Source of the DNA: JAIVGV01 sp035295985
GTDB taxonomy: Bacteria; Acidobacteriota; Blastocatellia; Pyrinomonadales; Pyrinomonadaceae
Assembly (NCBI GenBank): GCA_035295985.1
Contig: DATHBT010000257.1
Coordinates: 1 to 19,031, forward strand
Direction of reading: 5' to 3'
DNA: 19,031 bases
Shown here one piece after another: positions 1 to 7,569 of the stretch. The notes beneath the pieces were generated by a model. It searched no databases, was not told the DNA's origin, and was given only the letters and a program-made list of their open reading frames with translations. Numbering within the stretch: position 1 is the first letter of the stretch; each line of letters begins with the position of its first letter. The position numbers and the translations under genes are program-made.

Positions 1-176
1 CGCGTCTCAGACTCGTGCTGCTGCGCCGGCGCCCCCTCGCGCGGCTGCTGCTCACGCCGCTCGACGCCTCCCAACTCTCCGGGTCTCTCGTCCATCTGCT
101 CTGGCCTCCGCGCTGGAAAGAGTGGTGCGAGACTGCTCAAACCGCCGCGCGCCGACTTTCAGCGCGGCGCAAAGCC

Positions 177-228
177 AAAGCCCCAACCCGCGCGGCCTCT
201 GCCGCTCGAAGCGGGGGATTGGGGCTTT
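177..228 (-). terminator. Terminator-like hairpin after rplQ
   Basis: A 10-base perfect inverted repeat (AAAGCCCCAA at 177-186, TTGGGGCTTT at 219-228) with an inner CCCGC/GCGGG pair lies about 60 bases past the rplQ stop. In the minus-strand transcript the stem ends in GGGGCUUU followed by GGCUUUGCG, so the U-tract is weak. It may end the superoperon transcript or only protect its 3' end. The rest of 1-287 shows no gene, RNA or repeat that I can support. Confidence 0.4.
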
Positions 229-287
229 CGCTTCCGGGGGCGCGTTCGCTCGCGAGGTCAGCGCGCGACCGTTGCGCCCGTGTACTG

Positions 288-1025
288 CTAGTCCGTTTCC
301 TTCTCGGCCGCGGTGGACTCGGTCTTCTTTGAGCGACGCCCGCCGGAGCCCGCCTTGTCGGCGTCCTTCGGCTCTTCCGCTTTGCCGCGCCCGCGCGCGC
401 GGGTCGTCTCTTCCTTCTCGAACGTCTTGTCGGCCTTGCGCCCGCCGCGGCGACCCCCGTCGGCCTCGCCCGACTTCGACGCGCGCGCCGACTTCTTGCC
501 CGCGGTCTGCGCCTTGCGCTTCGACTGCGACTCGACGGCCTCGCGCTCGCGCGGGTTATCGACCAGCTCGATGATCGCAAGCTCGGCGTTGTCGCCCGCG
601 CGGCGTCCGAGCTTGATGATGCGCGTGTAGCCGCCCGGCCGATCCTTGTAACGCTCGCCCAGCTCGTCGAACAGACGCTTGACGGCCGCGACGCCCGCCG
701 TGCGCTCGGCGCGCTCGCCGCCGCGCTTCCCCGTGGAGGCGGCCTGCTGGCGGTTGCCGGCGTGGAAGAAGGCCGACGCCTGGCGGCGCAGGTGGACGGC
801 GCGCGCCGTCTGCGCCGCCGCGTCCGCCCCGTCCTCCGGGTTCTGCGCGCGCCGCGAGAGCGTGATGACGCGCTCGACGAACGACCGCAGCTCCTTCGCT
901 TTGGGGAGCGTCGTGATGATGCGCTCGTCGCGCGCGTTGATGAGCGAGGTGGCGAGATTGCGGAGCATCGACATCCGGTGCTCGCTCGTGCGCCCCAGTT
1001 TACGGTGTGCGTTCAGGTGTCGCAT
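288..1025 (-). CDS. rplQ: 50S ribosomal protein L17, with insertions and a long charged tail
   Basis: L17 of the large subunit, near the peptide exit tunnel. The family start MRHLNAHRKLGRT is present, as is the later block KRLFDELGERYKDRPGGYTRI (about residues 116-135). At 245 residues it is about twice the usual 115-130. Two insertions (about residues 60-75 and 90-111) interrupt the core, and residues 157-245 are a Lys/Arg/Glu/Ser/Ala-rich tail with no recognisable domain. It is the last gene of the row, as in other alpha operons. No Shine-Dalgarno site is visible: the 17 bases before the ATG are U-rich and then run into a repeat arm. An ATG five bases upstream is out of frame. The identity is certain; the role of the tail is not known. 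Confidence 0.97.
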   Translation of the reverse strand: MRHLNAHRKLGRTSEHRMSMLRNLATSLINARDERIITTLPKAKELRSFVERVITLSRRAQNPEDGADAAAQTARAVHLRRQASAFFHAGNRQQAASTGKRGGERAERTAGVAAVKRLFDELGERYKDRPGGYTRIIKLGRRAGDNAELAIIELVDNPREREAVESQSKRKAQTAGKKSARASKSGEADGGRRGGRKADKTFEKEETTRARGRGKAEEPKDADKAGSGGRRSKKTESTAAEKETD

Positions 1026-1041
1026 GACATTCTATAAAGAA

Positions 1042-1117
1042 ATGATGAATGATGAGTGATGAATGCGGAATGGAAGACGGTTTTTAATTCACCATTCATC
1101 ATTCCGCATTCGTCACT
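1042..1117 (-). repeat. Heptad inverted repeat, rplQ-rpoA junction
   Basis: Arms at 1042-1073 and 1092-1117 share a GAATGCGGAATG core in opposite orientation, and are built from 7-base steps such as GAATGAT, GAGTGAT and GAATGCG. The short loop holds a run of T (A in the mRNA). It fills the gap, ending 5 bases from the rpoA stop. It closely resembles the adk-secY element in both arms and loop layout. Confidence 0.85.
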
Positions 1118-1122
1118 TCCGG

Positions 1123-2190
1123 TTACTCTTCGTCGCCCTCGTCCCCGTCGTCGCCGACGTAGTCGAGGTCGGCCGAGTCGCCGCCCCCGGAGCCGGGGAT
1201 CGGGTTGCCCTGCTCGTCGAAGGCCATGCCGAAGTCCAGCCCCATGCCGTGCAGGATGTCCTTGATCTCGTTCAAAGACTTCTTGCCGAAGTTCTTCGTC
1301 GCGAGCATCTCGCGCTCGCTGCGCTGGACGAGATCGCGGATGGTGCGGATGTTGGCGTTCTTCAGGCAGTTGTAGGAACGAACGGACAACTCAAGCTCGT
1401 CCACCGAGCGGTCAAGCACGTCGTTGCGCGGCAGCGGCGGGCGCTCCATCGACGGGAAGGCCAGCTCGTCCACGTCCTCCTCGAAGTTGATGAAGATGGA
1501 CATGTGATCCTTGATGAGCTTGGCGGCGAGGCCGATGGCGTCGTCCGGCTTGACCGAGCCGTCCGTCCAGACCTCGATGGAGAGCTTGTCGAACTCCGTG
1601 TTCTGCCCGAGGCGCGCGGCGTCAACCGTGTAGTTGACCTTCTTGACCGGCGTGTGGACGGAGTCGATCGGGATGTAGCCCAAGCTCAGGTCTTCGTCGA
1701 AGTTGCGGTCGGCGGGCACGTAGCCGCGCCCGCGCTTGAGGCGCATCTCGATGTTGAGCGAGCCGCCCTCGCTGACCGTGGCGATGTAGACGTTCGGGTC
1801 GAGGATTTCCACATCGGCGTCGGCCTCGATGTCGCCGGAGGTGACTTCGCCCGCGCCGGCCTTCGTGATGGTCAGCGTCTTGGGCTGGCCGCCGTGCAGC
1901 TTGATCGGGACCTGCTTAAGGTTGAGGATCACGTCGGTCGCGTCCTCGACGACGCCGCGGATCGAGGAGAACTCGTGCTCGACGCCCTCAATCTTGACGG
2001 CCGTGATCGCCGCGCCCTCGATCGAGGAGAGCAGCGCGCGGCGCAAAGAGTTGCCAATGGTCGTGCCGAAGCCGCGCTCGAACGGCTGGGCCGAGAAGCG
2101 GCCGTAGCGCGGCGTCAGCGTCTCGTTGTCCACCGCCAGGCGGCGCGGCATCTGAAAGCCCGTCCAGAGGTTGTTTTGATCCATTGCCAT
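1123..2190 (-). CDS. rpoA: DNA-directed RNA polymerase subunit alpha
   Basis: RpoA dimerises to scaffold the beta subunits, and its C-terminal domain contacts UP elements and activators. In 355 residues the N-terminal domain is clear (GRFSAQPFERGFGTTIGNSL, about 30-49, then RRALLSS). The C-terminal domain lies near 258-320, with the DNA-binding RSYNCLKNANI and the FGKKSLNEIK segment. Residues 335-355 are a Gly/Asp/Glu-rich acidic tail. The reading frame extends a further 27 codons upstream, but those are Arg/Ala-rich and not family-like; the ATG at 2188-2190 (MAMDQNNLW) fits the family. GGAGG lies about 17 bases upstream, longer than usual, so the second ATG two codons on is also possible. 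Confidence 0.97.
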   Translation of the reverse strand: MAMDQNNLWTGFQMPRRLAVDNETLTPRYGRFSAQPFERGFGTTIGNSLRRALLSSIEGAAITAVKIEGVEHEFSSIRGVVEDATDVILNLKQVPIKLHGGQPKTLTITKAGAGEVTSGDIEADADVEILDPNVYIATVSEGGSLNIEMRLKRGRGYVPADRNFDEDLSLGYIPIDSVHTPVKKVNYTVDAARLGQNTEFDKLSIEVWTDGSVKPDDAIGLAAKLIKDHMSIFINFEEDVDELAFPSMERPPLPRNDVLDRSVDELELSVRSYNCLKNANIRTIRDLVQRSEREMLATKNFGKKSLNEIKDILHGMGLDFGMAFDEQGNPIPGSGGGDSADLDYVGDDGDEGDEE

Positions 2191-2299
2191 AATTATTCTC
2201 GCACCCGCCTCCGAAGGAAAAGACGCATGCGCCCGGGCGGCGGCGCGTCGCGCCTCGCTGAAGAGACGCACGCCGGCCGCTGCCCCGGACGCTGAGTGG
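2191..2299 (-). other. rpsD-rpoA spacer without heptad repeat
   Basis: This 109-base G+C-rich spacer has no heptad array. It contains a perfect palindrome GGCGCGTCGCGCC and carries the rpoA ribosome site. I see no promoter in it. Confidence 0.5.
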
Positions 2300-2941
2300 T
2301 TACTTGCTGTAGAGTTCGACGATGAGCTGCTCGTTGATCGAGCGGTCGATGTCTTCGCGCGTCGGCAGCGACGCGACGCGCGCCGCCATGTCCGCGCCGT
2401 CGGCCGGGGCGATCCACGAAGGCCGCCCGCGCCCCGCGGCCGTCTGCCACGCGCCCTCGACGTGCGGGTTCTTGCGGCTCGTCTCGCGCACGGCGATCAC
2501 GTCGCCCGCCTTGACCGCGAACGAAGGGATATCCACCTTGCGGCCGTTGACCTCGATGTGCCCGTGGTTGACGAGCTGCCGGGCCTGACGCCGCGACGTG
2601 GCGAAGCCCGCGCGGTAAACCGAGTTGTCGAGCCGGCGTTCGAGCAGGCTGAGCAGGTTCTCGCCCGTGATGCCCTTCATGCGGGCGGCGCGCTCGAAGT
2701 AGTTGCGGAACTGGCCCTCGAGTACGAAGTAGATGCGTTTGACCTTCTGCTTCTCGCGCAACTGCTGGCCGTAGCCCTGGAGCGCCTTGCCGCGGCGCAT
2801 CGAGTTGCCATGCTGACCGGGCGGCTGCGTGCCGCGCTTCTCAATCGGGCACGACGGCTTGTAGCAGCGGTCGCCCTTCAAGAATAGTTTCGCGCCTTCG
2901 CGGCGGCACAGACGGCACACCGCAGCTCTATACCTAGCCAC
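2300..2941 (-). CDS. rpsD: 30S ribosomal protein S4, zinc-binding form
   Basis: S4 is a primary 16S rRNA binder that starts assembly of the 30S body, and in some bacteria it represses the alpha operon by binding its own mRNA. The 213-residue protein has the N-terminal Cys set C9, C12, C26, C31 of the zinc form, followed by the S4 RNA-binding domain (LERRLDNSVYRAGFATSRRQ, then ARQLVNHGHIEVNGR). It ends in the family-typical NEQLIVELYSK. The start is GTG (MARYRAAVCRLC), with GGAGG 10 bases upstream. It lies between rpsK and rpoA as in classical alpha operons. I see no clear S4-type pseudoknot target, but did not fold the leader. Confidence 0.97.
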   Translation of the reverse strand: MARYRAAVCRLCRREGAKLFLKGDRCYKPSCPIEKRGTQPPGQHGNSMRRGKALQGYGQQLREKQKVKRIYFVLEGQFRNYFERAARMKGITGENLLSLLERRLDNSVYRAGFATSRRQARQLVNHGHIEVNGRKVDIPSFAVKAGDVIAVRETSRKNPHVEGAWQTAAGRGRPSWIAPADGADMAARVASLPTREDIDRSINEQLIVELYSK

Positions 2942-3017
2942 TTACTTTTTGCCTCCAGTCTCTTTAAGACGGAAAAGTTTACAGGCCGCTCGCGCAGCCC
3001 TTCATCCTTTAGGTTGA

Positions 3018-3101
3018 TTAGCCGTTAGCTGTTAGCGATTAGCGATTAGCAAAACCGGAAGACTTCTCTTCCCGGCTCACAGCTAACGGCTAAGAGCTAA
3101 C
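3018..3101 (-). repeat. Heptad inverted repeat (TTAGCNN family), rpsD-rpsK junction
   Basis: Arms at 3018-3050 (TTAGCCG, TTAGCTG, TTAGCGA units) and 3081-3101 (the inverse) enclose a 30-base loop. The loop starts with GCAAAACC and has its own hairpin (CCGGAAGA against TCTTCCCGG). The arm lies 6 bases from the rpsK stop but 76 bases from the rpsD start. The interval 2942-3017 carries only the rpsD ribosome site that I can recognise. Confidence 0.9.
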
Positions 3102-3107
3102 CGCTTC

Positions 3108-3512
3108 TTAAACTCTCCTGCGCTTCGGCGGGCGGCAGCCGTTGTGCGGGATCGGCGTGCGGTCGCGGATCGCGACGACGCGGATGCCGGCGTTGTTGAT
3201 GGCGCGGATGGCCGACTCGCGCCCGCCGCCCGGCCCCTTAACCCGCACCTCGCACTGGTGCATCCCGGCGTCCTGCGCCTTCTTCGCCGCCTCGAAGGCC
3301 GCCTGCTGCGCGGCGAAGGGCGTGCCCTTGCGCGAGCCGCGGAAGCCGCGCGCGCCCGACGAAGATTGCGCGACGAGGTTGCCCTCGAGATCGGTGATCG
3401 TGATCAGCGTGTTGTTGAACGTCGCCTGGATGAACACGATCCCGACGGGGATGTTCTTCTTCTCTTTTTTGCGGAAAACCTTCTTCTTCCCGCCCGCGGT
3501 TGCTTTTGCCAT
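3108..3512 (-). CDS. rpsK: 30S ribosomal protein S11
   Basis: S11 sits in the platform of the 30S subunit near the mRNA exit. The 134-residue length is normal. Signatures are IQATFNNTLITITDLEGN, SSSGARGFRGSRKGTPFAAQ and the terminal DRTPIPHNGCRPPKRRRV. The N-terminus is Lys-rich (AKATAGGKKKVFRKKEKK), as in many bacteria. The ATG is certain by homology, yet there is no Shine-Dalgarno site: a TTAGCNN repeat arm ends only 4 bases before it. Translation may depend on ribosomes that have just finished rpsM. Confidence 0.98.
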   Translation of the reverse strand: MAKATAGGKKKVFRKKEKKNIPVGIVFIQATFNNTLITITDLEGNLVAQSSSGARGFRGSRKGTPFAAQQAAFEAAKKAQDAGMHQCEVRVKGPGGGRESAIRAINNAGIRVVAIRDRTPIPHNGCRPPKRRRV

Positions 3513-3516
3513 GATC

Positions 3517-3637
3517 TAGCTATTAGCTCTTAGCGGTTAGCTGTTAGCCGGGCCAACAGCACCGAATACCGATACATTAAACTTGGGCCGCCCGCCGCGA
3601 CGCTAAAGCTAACAGCTAATAGCTAACGGCTAACAGC
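3517..3637 (-). repeat. Heptad inverted repeat (TTAGCNN family), rpsK-rpsM junction
   Basis: Arms at 3517-3548 and 3602-3637 consist of four to five TTAGCNN heptamers each and match at roughly 26 of 31 positions. The loop is 53 bases. The arms end 4 bases from both the rpsM stop and the rpsK start, so a folded stem would bring stop and start close together. Confidence 0.92.
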
Positions 3638-3641
3638 TTCC

Positions 3642-4025
3642 CTACTTCTTGCCCGGGGCCTTCTTCTTGGCGACCGTGGCGCGGCGCGGCCCCTTTCGGG
3701 TGCGCGCGTTGGTGTGCGTGCGCTGGCCCCGGACGGGGAGTCCCCGGCGGTGGCGCAGGCCGCGGTAGCTGCCGATGTCCATCAGCCGTTTGATGTCCAT
3801 CTGGACGCGCTTCCGGAGGTCGCCCTCGACCTCGCCCTGCCCCTCGATGATCGAGCGGATGCGCCCCAACTGATCCTCGTTGAGATCGCGCACGCGCGTG
3901 TCGGGCTGGATGTCCGCCTCTCGCAGGATCGACGTGGCGCGCGAGCGACCGATGCCGAAAATGTACGTCAGTCCGATCTGGACGCGCTTGTTGACCGGAA
4001 GATCGACGCCGACTATACGAGCCAT
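3642..4025 (-). CDS. rpsM: 30S ribosomal protein S13
   Basis: S13 forms bridges between the 30S head and the 50S subunit and contacts the P-site tRNA. The 127 residues start with the family MARIVGVDLPVNKRVQIGLT, followed by a helix-two-turns-helix with FGIGRSRATSIL. The SYRGLRHRRGLPVRGQRTHT block and a basic tail ending KKKAPGKK complete it. The ATG has a good ribosome site (GGAG, 7 bases upstream) in a leader (CGGAGAAATA) that rpsC shares. It follows rpmJ by 26 bases. Confidence 0.98.
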   Translation of the reverse strand: MARIVGVDLPVNKRVQIGLTYIFGIGRSRATSILREADIQPDTRVRDLNEDQLGRIRSIIEGQGEVEGDLRKRVQMDIKRLMDIGSYRGLRHRRGLPVRGQRTHTNARTRKGPRRATVAKKKAPGKK

Positions 4026-4051
4026 CTTATTTCTCCGAGACTACCTGATGA

Positions 4052-4165
4052 TTACCCTTGCCGCTGCTTGTGCTTCGGGTTCGTGCAGATCACGCGCACC
4101 ACGCCCTTGCGGTGGATGATCTTGCAGTTGTCGCACATCTTCTTGACTGAGGCCCTGACCTTCAT
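4052..4165 (-). CDS. rpmJ: 50S ribosomal protein L36, zinc-binding form
   Basis: This 37-residue protein starts MKVRASVKKMCDNCKIIHRK and ends NPKHKQRQG. The zinc ligands C11, C14, C27 and H32 are all present, so this is the cysteine form. L36 stabilises 23S rRNA domain V/VI contacts late in 50S assembly. It lies between infA and rpsM, its usual place. AGGTG stands 4 bases before the ATG. Confidence 0.97.
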   Translation of the reverse strand: MKVRASVKKMCDNCKIIHRKGVVRVICTNPKHKQRQG

Positions 4166-4203
4166 TTCACACCTGCCTTCCGAAACCGTCGCCGGACTCG
4201 GTT

Positions 4204-4425
4204 TTACTTATAGCGGTAAGTGATCCGCCCGCGGTTGAGATCGTAAGGCGAAAGCTCGACGAGGACGCGGTCGCCGGGGAGGATGCGAATGAAATGTTTC
4301 CTCATCTTCCCCGAGACATGGGCCAGGACGTGGTGCTGCGTGTCTTCCAGCTCGACCCTGAACATCGCGTTAGGCAGGGTCTCGACGACCTTCGCCATCA
4401 CCTCGATTGCCTCTTCTTTCGCCAT
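4204..4425 (-). CDS. infA: Translation initiation factor IF-1
   Basis: IF-1 is a single OB-fold protein that occupies the 30S A site during initiation. The 73 residues contain the family blocks VETLPNAMFRVEL, HVLAHVSGKMRKHFIRILPG, DRVLVELSPYDL and RGRITYRYK. An AGGAG touches the ATG directly and an AGGT stands 7 bases upstream; the start MAKEEAIEV is fixed by homology. A second in-frame ATG (codon 10) is less likely. A probable promoter lies just upstream, so infA may head its own transcript with rpmJ, rpsM, rpsK, rpsD, rpoA and rplQ. Confidence 0.97.
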   Translation of the reverse strand: MAKEEAIEVMAKVVETLPNAMFRVELEDTQHHVLAHVSGKMRKHFIRILPGDRVLVELSPYDLNRGRITYRYK

Positions 4426-4472
4426 CTCCTAACCTGTACAGATTAGAAAATACCCGCGCCGGCAAACCATGA

Positions 4473-4502
4473 ATGCTACCACACGGGCGGGCCATCCGCC
4501 AA
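4473..4502 (-). promoter_or_regulatory. Candidate sigma-70-type promoter before infA
   Basis: In the infA-map gap the minus strand reads TTGGCG (4497-4502), 18 bases, then TAGCAT (4473-4478), preceded by the extended element TGTGG. The remaining leader to infA is about 45 bases. It matches the consensus reasonably but not perfectly. The gap has no heptad repeat, which fits a separate transcript start. Confidence 0.4.
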
Positions 4503-4516
4503 GCCGCGCGCGCCGG

Positions 4517-5329
4517 CTAAACCTTAGAAACTGCTGCCGCTTCCGCCCCCGCGCCCGATTCTACCGAGCCGGCACCGGCCTCGCCGACGCGGGTCAGCAC
4601 TTCGGGGCCGTCCTCCGTGATGGCGACCGTGTGCTCGACGTGGGCCGACGGCCGCCCGTCCAATGTCACGACCGTCCAGCCGTCCTTGAGCGTCTTGGTC
4701 TTCTCCGTCCCCATGTTGACCATCGGCTCGATGGCGAAGACGTAGCCAGCGCGCAGCTTCGCGCCCGTGCCGGGCTTCCCATAGTTCGGCACCTGCGGGT
4801 CTTCGTGCATCTTGCGGCCGATGCCGTGGCCGACGTACTCGCGCACCACCGTGTAGCCGTGGCGCTCGGCGTGTTCCTGCACGGCCCAGCCGATGTCGCC
4901 GAGGTGCTTGCCCGGCCAGCACTGCCGGATGGCGCGCTCCAGGCACTCCTCGGTAACGCGGATCAGAGTCAGCCACGACTCCGCCACGTCGCCGACGGGG
5001 ATGGTGGTCGCGGTGTCGCCGACCCAGCCGTTCAATGTCGCGCCCACGTCAACCGAGAGGATGTCGCCGTCGCGCAGCGCGTAGTTCGACGGGAAGCCGT
5101 GGACGACCTGCTCGTTGACCGACGCGCAGATCGAGTACGGGTACTTGTGGTAGCCCTTGAAGGTCGGGAGCGCGCCCCCGTCGCGTATCATCCGCTCGGC
5201 CGCGGCGTCGAGTTCGAGCGTGGTGACGCCGGGCCGCGCCATCCCGCGCAGCGCCTCGCGCACCTGCGCCGCCAGACGCCCGGCCGCCCGCATCTTCTCC
5301 AAATCCTTCTTCGACTTCCCGATAATCAC
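4517..5329 (-). CDS. map: Methionine aminopeptidase type I
   Basis: Map removes the initiator methionine from nascent proteins after deformylation. All five metal ligands of the pita-bread fold are visible: D94, D105, H168, E201 and E232, plus the substrate-contacting H77. There are 270 residues; about 248-270 are an Ala/Gly/Ser/Glu-rich tail beyond the usual end. The start MIIGKSKKDLEKM matches the family and uses GTG. No ribosome site is visible: the GTGACGA repeat array stops 4 bases before the start codon. Its place between adk and infA is typical. Confidence 0.97.
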   Translation of the reverse strand: MIIGKSKKDLEKMRAAGRLAAQVREALRGMARPGVTTLELDAAAERMIRDGGALPTFKGYHKYPYSICASVNEQVVHGFPSNYALRDGDILSVDVGATLNGWVGDTATTIPVGDVAESWLTLIRVTEECLERAIRQCWPGKHLGDIGWAVQEHAERHGYTVVREYVGHGIGRKMHEDPQVPNYGKPGTGAKLRAGYVFAIEPMVNMGTEKTKTLKDGWTVVTLDGRPSAHVEHTVAITEDGPEVLTRVGEAGAGSVESGAGAEAAAVSKV

Positions 5330-5333
5330 TTTA

Positions 5334-5412
5334 GTGACGAGTGACGAGTGACGTGTGACGAGTGGCGAGCCAAAAGCAGTATGCTTTTAACTCGTCACTC
5401 GTCACCCGTCAC
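5334..5412 (-). repeat. Heptad inverted repeat (GTGACGA family), map-adk junction
   Basis: Arms lie at 5334-5369 (five GTGACGA-like units) and 5390-5412, with an inner perfect hairpin AAAAGCA/TGCTTTT at 5372-5388. The first arm in the mRNA runs through the adk stop and encodes its last five residues, VTGDE. The second arm ends 4 bases from the map start. Confidence 0.92.
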
Positions 5413-6051
5413 TATTTTCCCGATGTCCGCGTAGATCTCTTCGACCTCGCGAGTGCCGTCAACGCGGTGGAGGCGGCGCGAGCGCTCGTAGTAGTCGAGG
5501 AGCGGGCGCGTCTGCTCCTCGTAGGTTTCGAGCCTGACCCTGATCTTCCCGGCCGTGTCGTCGGAGCGGTGGGCGAGCTGCGTGTCGGGGTGCAGGTCGC
5601 AGTAGCCCTCGCGCTTCGGCGGCTTGAAATAGACGTTGTAAATTTCGCCGCAGACGGGACAACTGAACCGGCCCGTGATGCGCTTCTCCAGAAAGTCGGC
5701 CGGCGTGTCAACGAGCACGGCCTGAATCTTGTTGCCCTGCTCGACCGCGAGCTTTTCGAGCATCGCGGCCTGCGCCGTGGTGCGCGGGAAGCCGTCGAGG
5801 ACGTAGCCGCGCCGGCAGTCCTCGCGGTTCGTGCGCTCCTGCACCACGCGGATGACGAGATCGTCGGAGACTAACTTGCCCGCCGCCTGCACCTCGCGGA
5901 CTTCGCGCGCGAGCGGCGTATCGGCCTTCGCCAGCTCGCGGAAGATGTCGCCCGTCGAAATCTGCGGCAGTCCCGTGCGCTCCTGCAGGAGACGCGCCTG
6001 CGTCCCCTTGCCCGCGCCCGGCGCCCCCATCAGCACGACGATCTTAGACAT
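5395..6051 (-). CDS. adk: Adenylate kinase, zinc-lid type
   Basis: Adenylate kinase interconverts ATP + AMP and 2 ADP in the cytosol. In 218 residues one sees the P-loop GAPGAGKGT (9-17), the AMP-binding STGDIFRE (32-39), GYVLDGFPRT (82-91) and a long lid with C131, C134 and C151, which fits a zinc-binding lid; the fourth ligand is probably nearby H154 or D156. It sits between secY and map, as in many bacteria. The last codons are encoded by the adjoining repeat array. The ATG has no Shine-Dalgarno site; 8 bases upstream begins another repeat arm. Confidence 0.97.
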   Translation of the reverse strand: MSKIVVLMGAPGAGKGTQARLLQERTGLPQISTGDIFRELAKADTPLAREVREVQAAGKLVSDDLVIRVVQERTNREDCRRGYVLDGFPRTTAQAAMLEKLAVEQGNKIQAVLVDTPADFLEKRITGRFSCPVCGEIYNVYFKPPKREGYCDLHPDTQLAHRSDDTAGKIRVRLETYEEQTRPLLDYYERSRRLHRVDGTREVEEIYADIGKIVTGDE

Positions 6052-6059
6052 AAAGCAAA

Positions 6060-6134
6060 TGACGAGTGATGAATGCGGAGCGATGAATAGAAGAAACTGT
6101 TTTCAGTTCATCATTCATCATTCCGCATTCGTCA
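6060..6134 (-). repeat. Heptad inverted repeat (GAATGAT/GCG family), adk-secY junction
   Basis: Arms at 6060-6088 and 6107-6134 share TGACGA and GATGAATGCGGA steps. The loop contains AACTG and CAGTT around AAAA as an inner hairpin. It begins 7 bases after the secY stop and ends 8 bases before the adk start. It is the sister of the rplQ-rpoA element. Confidence 0.87.
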
Positions 6135-6141
6135 TTTCTTC

Positions 6142-7560
6142 TCAGCCCCTCCGGCCGCGCAGTCGCCCGCCGCCGCCGAGGAAGCCCTCGTAGTTGCGCA
6201 TGACGAGCTGCGCCTCGATCTGCGCGACCGTGTCCATCGCGACGCCGACGAGAATCAGTAGCGACGTGCCGCCGAAGTAGAACTGGTAGCCCATGCCGCG
6301 CGGGATCCACCCCAGGCCCGGCGTCGTGCTGAAGAAGTCTTCGAGGCGCGCGCCGAAGAAGGGCAGGCGGCCGACGTTGAAGCCGCTCAGCATGATCTGC
6401 GGCGCCAGCGCGACGAAAGCGAGGTAAACGGCGCCGACCGTCGTCAGGCGCGTCAGGATCACGTTCAGGTGCTCGGCCGTGTTGCGGCCGGGCCGGATGC
6501 CGGGGACGAAGCCGCCGTGCTTGCGCAGGTTGTCGGCCACCTCCTCGACGTTGAAGATGATGGTGATGTAGAAGAACGTGAAGATGACGATCAGCGAGAG
6601 GAAGATCAGCTCGTAATAGGGATCGCCGCCGTGGAACTGCTGGAAGAAGGTGTGAACCGAGTTCTTCCAGCTCCCGGGGTTGTTCGGGTCGGGCTGGATG
6701 AACTGCAGGATCGTCTGCGGGAACGCCAGCATCGACGAGGCGAAGATGACCGGGATGACGCCCGCCATGTTGATCTTCAGGGGCATCGCCGTCTGCTGGC
6801 CGCCGACGAGCTGCCGGCCGACGTGCCGCTTGGCGTAGCTGATCGGAACCTTGCGCCGGCCCTGCTCGACGAAGACGATGAAGGCGATCAGGCCGACGAG
6901 CGCCGCGACGAGCGCGACGACGCCCAGAACCTCCATCGCGTCGCCGCTGCGGAGCTTCAGGAAGACCTGCCGGACGCCGCTCGGCAGACCGATGATGATG
7001 CCGGCGAAGATGAGCAGCGAGATGCCGTTGCCGACGCCGCGCTCCGTGATCTGCTCGCCGAGCCACATCACGAAGACCGTTCCGGTCGTCAGCGTGATGA
7101 CGGTCGTGATCAGGAAGCTCCACGTGTCCTCGCCGACGCCGTTGGCGGCCAGCCAGCGCGCGACGATGGTCGTCTGGAAGACGGCCAGAACGACCGTGAG
7201 ATACCGCGTCCACTGGTTGAGCTTCTGGCGGCCGGCCTCGCCCTCCTCCTGCAACTTCTTCAGGGACGTGAACACGGTCGTCATCAGTTGCAGGATGATC
7301 GAGGCGGTGATGTATGGCGTGACGCCGAGCGCGAAGACCGAGATGGTCTGGAAGTTCCCGCCGGAGAAGAGGTCGAGCACGCCGAGCAGCGTGCTGCCCA
7401 CGTCCTGCCAGACGCGCGCGAGCTGATCCTTGTTGATGCCGGGCGCGGTGATGTGCGCGCCGAAGCGGTAGATCGCCAGCAGCCCGAGCGTGAAGAAGAT
7501 GCGCTTCCGCAGGTCGGGCACCTGGAACATGTTGCGGACGGCGGCGAAAAACTTTTCCAT
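6142..7560 (-). CDS. secY: Preprotein translocase channel subunit SecY
   Basis: SecY forms the protein-conducting channel in the cytoplasmic membrane with SecE and SecG. The 472-residue protein has the expected ten hydrophobic segments. The first follows DLRKRIFFTLGLLAIYRFGA and the plug region holds GVTPYITASIILQLM. Family blocks EQITERGVGNGISLLIFAGI, SYAKRH and KHGGFVPGIRPG are present. It is somewhat longer than E. coli SecY (443), partly from a polar loop (QPDPNNPGSWKNSVHTFF) and a Gly/Arg C-terminus. It lies between rplO and adk, as in nearly all spc operons. AAGG and AGG lie 3-10 bases before the ATG, a weak ribosome site. Confidence 0.97.
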   Translation of the reverse strand: MEKFFAAVRNMFQVPDLRKRIFFTLGLLAIYRFGAHITAPGINKDQLARVWQDVGSTLLGVLDLFSGGNFQTISVFALGVTPYITASIILQLMTTVFTSLKKLQEEGEAGRQKLNQWTRYLTVVLAVFQTTIVARWLAANGVGEDTWSFLITTVITLTTGTVFVMWLGEQITERGVGNGISLLIFAGIIIGLPSGVRQVFLKLRSGDAMEVLGVVALVAALVGLIAFIVFVEQGRRKVPISYAKRHVGRQLVGGQQTAMPLKINMAGVIPVIFASSMLAFPQTILQFIQPDPNNPGSWKNSVHTFFQQFHGGDPYYELIFLSLIVIFTFFYITIIFNVEEVADNLRKHGGFVPGIRPGRNTAEHLNVILTRLTTVGAVYLAFVALAPQIMLSGFNVGRLPFFGARLEDFFSTTPGLGWIPRGMGYQFYFGGTSLLILVGVAMDTVAQIEAQLVMRNYEGFLGGGGRLRGRRG

Positions 7561-7569
7561 GACCTGGCC

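Noticed and set aside
1..287. A coding gene downstream of rplQ
   Set aside because: The frames in this interval have no recognisable protein features and biased composition; only a terminator-like hairpin is supportable.
1063..2295. A 410-codon plus-strand frame opposite rpoA, and many other long plus-strand frames
   Set aside because: They lie exactly antisense to strongly recognised genes, show Arg/Ala/Val/Asp-biased shadow composition and no family motif. High G+C content explains them.
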